The notes under the pieces are model-generated. The model saw only the letters and a program-made list of their open reading frames with translations. It was not told the DNA's origin and ran no database searches. A DNA stretch of 64,000 nucleotides from Tolypothrix bouteillei VB521301 (GTDB taxonomy: Bacteria > Cyanobacteriota > Cyanobacteriia > Cyanobacteriales > Nostocaceae), in contig NZ_JHEG04000001.1 of assembly GCF_000760695.4 (NCBI RefSeq), positions 519,795-583,794 of the forward strand. The letters run 5' to 3'. Shown in pieces: positions 60,830-64,000 of this stretch; within the stretch, counting starts at the first letter, position 1, and each line of letters opens with the position of its first letter. The position numbers were made by a program, and so were the translations under genes.

Positions 60830-60940
60830 TTGGGAAAAGCGGGACAAAGGCAGAATGCCTGGTTTACATAAAATGAAGTATGGACTGATATGAGACTGCT
60901 CAGTCTCCGGCTGAAGATGGAAGAAGCTGCTTGCAATTAG
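60830..60940 (+). pseudogene. Degenerate third MbtH gene fragment (C-terminal half)
   Basis: The stretch GGGACAAAGGCAGAATGCCT near 60841 and TATGGACTGATATGAGAC near 60879 match the 3-prime half of both intact MbtH genes. A one-base shift and an in-frame stop (the AAATGAAGTATGG stretch near 60870) break the frame between them. The fragment ends at TAG 60938-60940, the counterpart of the MbtH stop. The 5-prime half, including the start, is missing. It lies 33 nt after the thioesterase gene and marks a former MbtH locus at the cluster edge. Confidence 0.85.
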
Positions 60941-60990
60941 CTGTAGCAAAGAGATAAGGGATGAGGGAAACAGCGATAAGCAAAGCTTAA

Positions 60991-61004
60991 ACGCCTTAAG
61001 GCGT
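60991..61004. terminator. Palindrome between convergent genes, possible terminator
   Basis: ACGCCTTAAGGCGT is a perfect 14-bp palindrome between the convergent thioesterase (+) and TPR (-) genes. It lacks a clear T-run on either side, so a terminator role is only suggested by position. Confidence 0.3.
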
Positions 61005-61027
61005 ATCGCACCTTCCCCTCTCCCATC

Positions 61028-62296
61028 TTATCTACCCCAATCGCGTTCCAAATCATGAATCACTTTTTCGAGATACCAGTCCTCGGGCATTCCAGGATAG
61101 TCATATCTTGCTTGGTCAATCAGTCGTTCGGCGATTTCCCAATGTCCCCCAACGAGTCTTAACAAGCGCTGGCGCAGCAAGTTGTTCGTTGTTTTTTTAG
61201 ATTCGGAAGTAGATGAATGAATTTTTTTTAAACTATCTATGACTTGTTGGTAATTTACCCAATCTTCTTTTTCACACAACATACTAGCCGCACGCTGGTA
61301 ATCTTCAATAGCGCGATGCATCTCTTCTATGCAAGTATAGGCAATACCGCGATTGTAATAAGCTGTTGCATCATTGGGATTAATTTCTAGTGCTTGAGTG
61401 TAATCTTTAATTGCACCCAGGTGGTTACCCATTTCCCGGAAAACATTCCCTCTAGCAACATAAAGTAATGCGTCTTGCGGCTGTATTTGAAGTGCTTGAT
61501 TAAAATCTGCGATCGCTCCAGTATGGTCTCCCATATGAAATCGTGCTTTTCCTCGGTTGCGGTAAACAATTGCGTCTTGAAAATTCAATTGCAATGCTCG
61601 GTTAAAGTCGGAGATAGCATCTTGGTAGTTACCTTGTTTGCACCGGACGACTCCCCGACAACAATAAGCATATGCATCTTGCGGGTCAGCTTGCAACACC
61701 CAGTTTAAGTCTTCCATTGCATCTCGGGTGTTACCTTTCTCTGCTTTATCGAGTAATTGGATAAAATAAGAGCTTTCAGATTTTAAAGGCGCGATCGTGG
61801 GAGTCGGAGATTTTACAGTGGTAGGTTTTTCTTTTGGCTGTAACTGTCTGATTTTTGCAAGGCATTGACGGCAGTTTTCTGTATCTTTTTGGTTTAGGTA
61901 CAGTTCTGCTGCCTTTTTAAAGCTAGCGATCGCATCAGGAATATAACCTTGTTTGCGGAGTACTGTTCCCCGCAAATTATGTGCAGCGGCGTAGTTAATA
62001 TTATGGCGAATAGCTTGCTCTACATCTGCAAGCGCTCCTGGTAAATTTTTCAATGACACTCGTGCTAGTGCTCGGCTATAGTAAGCTTCAACACTTTGAG
62101 CCAGATCGATGGCTGTGGTGAAGTCAGAAACAGCCTTGTGTATTTCTCCGAGATCGTAGTACGCCAAGCCTCTTCGATAATATGCTTCAGCAAAATAAGG
62201 TGCTAGCTGCAAAGCATGGGTAAATTCCTCAATAGCTCCAGCGTAATCTTTTTGCTTGGCTTTCTCTATTCCTTTATTATAAGATTCGTTATTCAT
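61028..62296 (-). CDS. Tetratricopeptide repeat protein
   Basis: A 422-aa protein made mainly of TPR units with the typical spacing (A.EEFT.AL.L.P, AY..RG.A..., A..DF..AI). One block covers about residues 1-150 and a second about 185-350, separated by a Lys/Pro/Thr-rich linker (KEKPTTVKSPTPT). The C-terminal 50 residues (HWEIAERLIDQARYDYPGMPEDWYLEKVI) form a non-TPR helical cap. TPRs mediate protein-protein contacts; the partner is unknown. I took ATG at 62296 instead of the TTG 21 bases further upstream. It is convergent with the biosynthetic cluster and is probably a neighbouring chromosomal gene, not part of it. Confidence 0.85.
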   Translation of the reverse strand: MNNESYNKGIEKAKQKDYAGAIEEFTHALQLAPYFAEAYYRRGLAYYDLGEIHKAVSDFTTAIDLAQSVEAYYSRALARVSLKNLPGALADVEQAIRHNINYAAAHNLRGTVLRKQGYIPDAIASFKKAAELYLNQKDTENCRQCLAKIRQLQPKEKPTTVKSPTPTIAPLKSESSYFIQLLDKAEKGNTRDAMEDLNWVLQADPQDAYAYCCRGVVRCKQGNYQDAISDFNRALQLNFQDAIVYRNRGKARFHMGDHTGAIADFNQALQIQPQDALLYVARGNVFREMGNHLGAIKDYTQALEINPNDATAYYNRGIAYTCIEEMHRAIEDYQRAASMLCEKEDWVNYQQVIDSLKKIHSSTSESKKTTNNLLRQRLLRLVGGHWEIAERLIDQARYDYPGMPEDWYLEKVIHDLERDWGR

Positions 62297-62421
62297 AGTA
62301 TTTATTGAGAGGAGCAAGTATCGAGAGTAAAGGTTAAGTAGGAGAGATCCTTTATACTTTATACTTCAGCCTTTAATTCACTCATTTCCAATTTTCGTTG
62401 AAATAGAATAAATTTGCCACT

Positions 62422-63210
62422 ATGGACTACCTCTATCGCTATCCACCTTTGTACCCCGGTATTCTGCTGAAACGCTACAAGAGGTTTTTTGCTGACGTTG
62501 AACTTGCTTCTGGAGAAGTTGTCACAGCCCACTGTCCAAATACCGGACCCATGACGGGTGTTTGTACTCCTGGTAGTTTAGTGCAACTTTCCTACAGCGA
62601 TCGTCCCAATCGTAAATTGTCCTATACTTGGGAAATGATTCAGGTACATGACAGCGAGCCCACCTGGGTTGGTATAAATACTATATTGCCTAATAAAATA
62701 ACCAAGTTGGCTTTAGAAAAATATCTTTTTTTAGAATTGGGCAAGTATACTCATCTTCTAACCGAAGTCGCATATGGTCAAGATAAAAAAAGCCGTGTAG
62801 ATTTTCTCTTATATGAATCCCAAGAGAACAAAAACACCGTTCCCTCTAGTGGCTCTTTAGCAAGAAAGCGGGAATTACTACTCGAGCAAAGCATTCCTAG
62901 AATTTATCTTGAAGTTAAAAATACAACTTTGGCACAGGGTAGAATAGCTCTGTTTCCCGATACAGAAACAACACGGGGACAAAAACATCTCCGAGAATTG
63001 ATGGCACTTCTGCCTCAACATCGTGCAGTGATGCTTTACTTTATTAACAGAGGTGATTGTACAGCATTTGCCCCTGGTGATGCTACAGATCCAATATATG
63101 GGAAATTGTTAAGAGATGCTATCAACGTTGGGTTAGAAATTTTACCTTGTAGATTTGAAACGACTCCTGAAGGAGTACGTTATTTAGGTTTTGCAGAATG
63201 CAAATTTTAA
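62422..63210 (+). CDS. SfsA family protein (sugar fermentation stimulation / nuclease-like)
   Basis: A 262-aa protein matching the SfsA family in length and motifs: RYKRFFADVEL, HCPNTGPMTG, SRVDFLL, YLEVKNTTL, FPDTETTRGQKHL and ALLPQHRAVMLYFI. The Asp and Glu-x-Lys in SRVDF and LEVKN form a PD-(D/E)XK-like arrangement, in line with proposals that the family are nucleases. The C-terminus is also conserved. It is transcribed away from the TPR gene and towards the rRNA operon, and is a common cyanobacterial housekeeping gene unrelated to the cluster. Confidence 0.93.
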   Translation: MDYLYRYPPLYPGILLKRYKRFFADVELASGEVVTAHCPNTGPMTGVCTPGSLVQLSYSDRPNRKLSYTWEMIQVHDSEPTWVGINTILPNKITKLALEKYLFLELGKYTHLLTEVAYGQDKKSRVDFLLYESQENKNTVPSSGSLARKRELLLEQSIPRIYLEVKNTTLAQGRIALFPDTETTRGQKHLRELMALLPQHRAVMLYFINRGDCTAFAPGDATDPIYGKLLRDAINVGLEILPCRFETTPEGVRYLGFAECKF

Positions 63211-63440
63211 AATTCAGGTTACGAAAATTCAAGAAATATAACAATCAAAATACTGTCAATCACACATAGTCCCCAAGTTAAATTATTATGTACTGGAAAT
63301 AGTGTATGAGATGCTAGATGTAGAATTAAACACAGAAAAAATTGCAGCGATCGATATTGTTAACTAAACCGTATTGGATTAACAAGTGAGATGAATTGAA
63401 GAATTGTCTAGAGCTAATAAGGCATTTGCTCTCAAAGACC

Positions 63441-63482
63441 AAAAACAAAGCCCCAGTCCTGACATAGAGGAACGGGGCTTTG
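63441..63482 (-). terminator. rRNA operon terminator
   Basis: Read on the minus strand, AAAGCCCC and GGGGCTTT form an 8-bp GC-rich stem around a 19-nt loop, followed by a T-rich tail (TGTTTTTGG). It lies directly downstream of the 5S gene, where transcription of the ribosomal operon should end. Confidence 0.85.
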
Positions 63483-63494
63483 CTGGATTTATGA

Positions 63495-63613
63495 ACCTGG
63501 CACCGAGCTATTTTAGCAGGCGGCAACCCGCCAACTATCGTCGCCGCATCAATGTTTCACAACTGAGTTCGGGATGGAATCAGAGTGGGACCACTGAGCC
63601 ATAGGCACCAGGA
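63495..63613 (-). rRNA. 5S ribosomal RNA
   Basis: The minus strand starts TCCTGGTGCCTATGGC, continues with CCACTCTGATTCCATCCCGAACTCAG-type 5S core sequence and ends near GCTCGGTGCCAGGTT. The ends pair as expected for helix I. The length of about 119 nt and the sequence fit cyanobacterial 5S. It follows the 23S gene, with a terminator downstream. Confidence 0.95.
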
Positions 63614-63773
63614 ATGAATGATGAATGATGAATTATGAATGATGAACTTCATCAAAAGGAAGGCTCATCGTGGAATTCAAAACCCTGAAGACTGCACAGA
63701 AAAGCGAAACAAGTGTGAATTGTGAATTGAAGAAGATTGTCATCATTCATCATTCAGAATTCATCATTGAGAT
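63614..63773. repeat. 23S-5S spacer with inverted tandem heptamer-like repeats
   Basis: The left arm (63614-63651) has several GAATGAT/GATGAAT units in tandem. The right arm (63741-63769) has the complementary CATCATTCATCATT units. The two arms could pair into a long AT-rich stem enclosing about 90 nt. Such short tandem repeats are typical of filamentous cyanobacteria, and the stem could be an rRNA processing site. Confidence 0.6.

Positions 63774-64000
<227 letters not shown>

Noticed and set aside
63404..63604. 66-aa frame overlapping the rRNA region
   Set aside because: It runs through the terminator and 5S gene on the opposite strand.

Overview
The window is from a cyanobacterium, probably filamentous and Nostocales-like. 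Supporting signs are HIP1-type GCGATCGC sites, heptamer-type short tandem repeats, SfsA and TPR housekeeping genes, and a cyanobacterial 5S/23S rRNA pair at the right edge. About 57 kb is one lipopeptide biosynthetic gene cluster, with every gene on the + strand and many ATGA-type stop/start overlaps. I do not recognise it as a characterised pathway.

Layout. Positions 1-2061 hold a long non-coding leader and a truncated copy of the first gene. Initiation follows: fatty acyl-AMP ligase (2062-3870) and a free ACP (3965-4285). Two malonyl PKS modules with ketoreductases come next (4331-9178, 9196-14085), then two stand-alone C-A-T NRPS modules (14082-17513, 17658-21125), a third KS-AT-KR-T PKS (21118-25758) and a large C-A-T/C-A-T-E/C-A-T-E synthetase (25755-38267). 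After an MFS exporter and an MbtH protein come C-A-T-E-C-A-T-Reductase (40077-49058) and C-A-T-E-C (49063-54993). The cluster closes with a second MbtH, an A-KR-T protein (55404-59765) and a free-standing thioesterase with a TubC-type docking domain (59762-60796). An MbtH pseudogene, a TPR gene on the minus strand, sfsA, and the end of an rRNA operon on the minus strand complete the window.

How it may work. Specificity residues read by eye give Gly for the two C-A-T proteins, the first module of the large NRPS and the reductase module. They give Ala (epimerised) for the next two modules and Ser (epimerised) for the first module of each of the last two NRPSs. The expected backbone is fatty acyl, two ketoreduced C2 units, Gly, Gly-derived 4-amino-3-hydroxybutanoate, Gly, D-Ala, D-Ala. 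It then continues either as D-Ser-Gly with reductive release or as D-Ser plus a 2-hydroxy-acid-type unit released by the thioesterase.

The main points for a second look are these. (1) The two last NRPSs have almost identical acceptor N-termini and different release chemistry, which suggests a branched assembly line. (2) A 51-codon in-frame micro-ORF between the first two NRPS genes is the collapsed remnant of a deleted PKS gene and keeps both of its ends. (3) Several other fossils record tandem duplication: a truncated FAAL, a reductase 3-prime-end scar, a third MbtH remnant, and a 3.2 kb in-gene duplication at an exact 4572-nt period.
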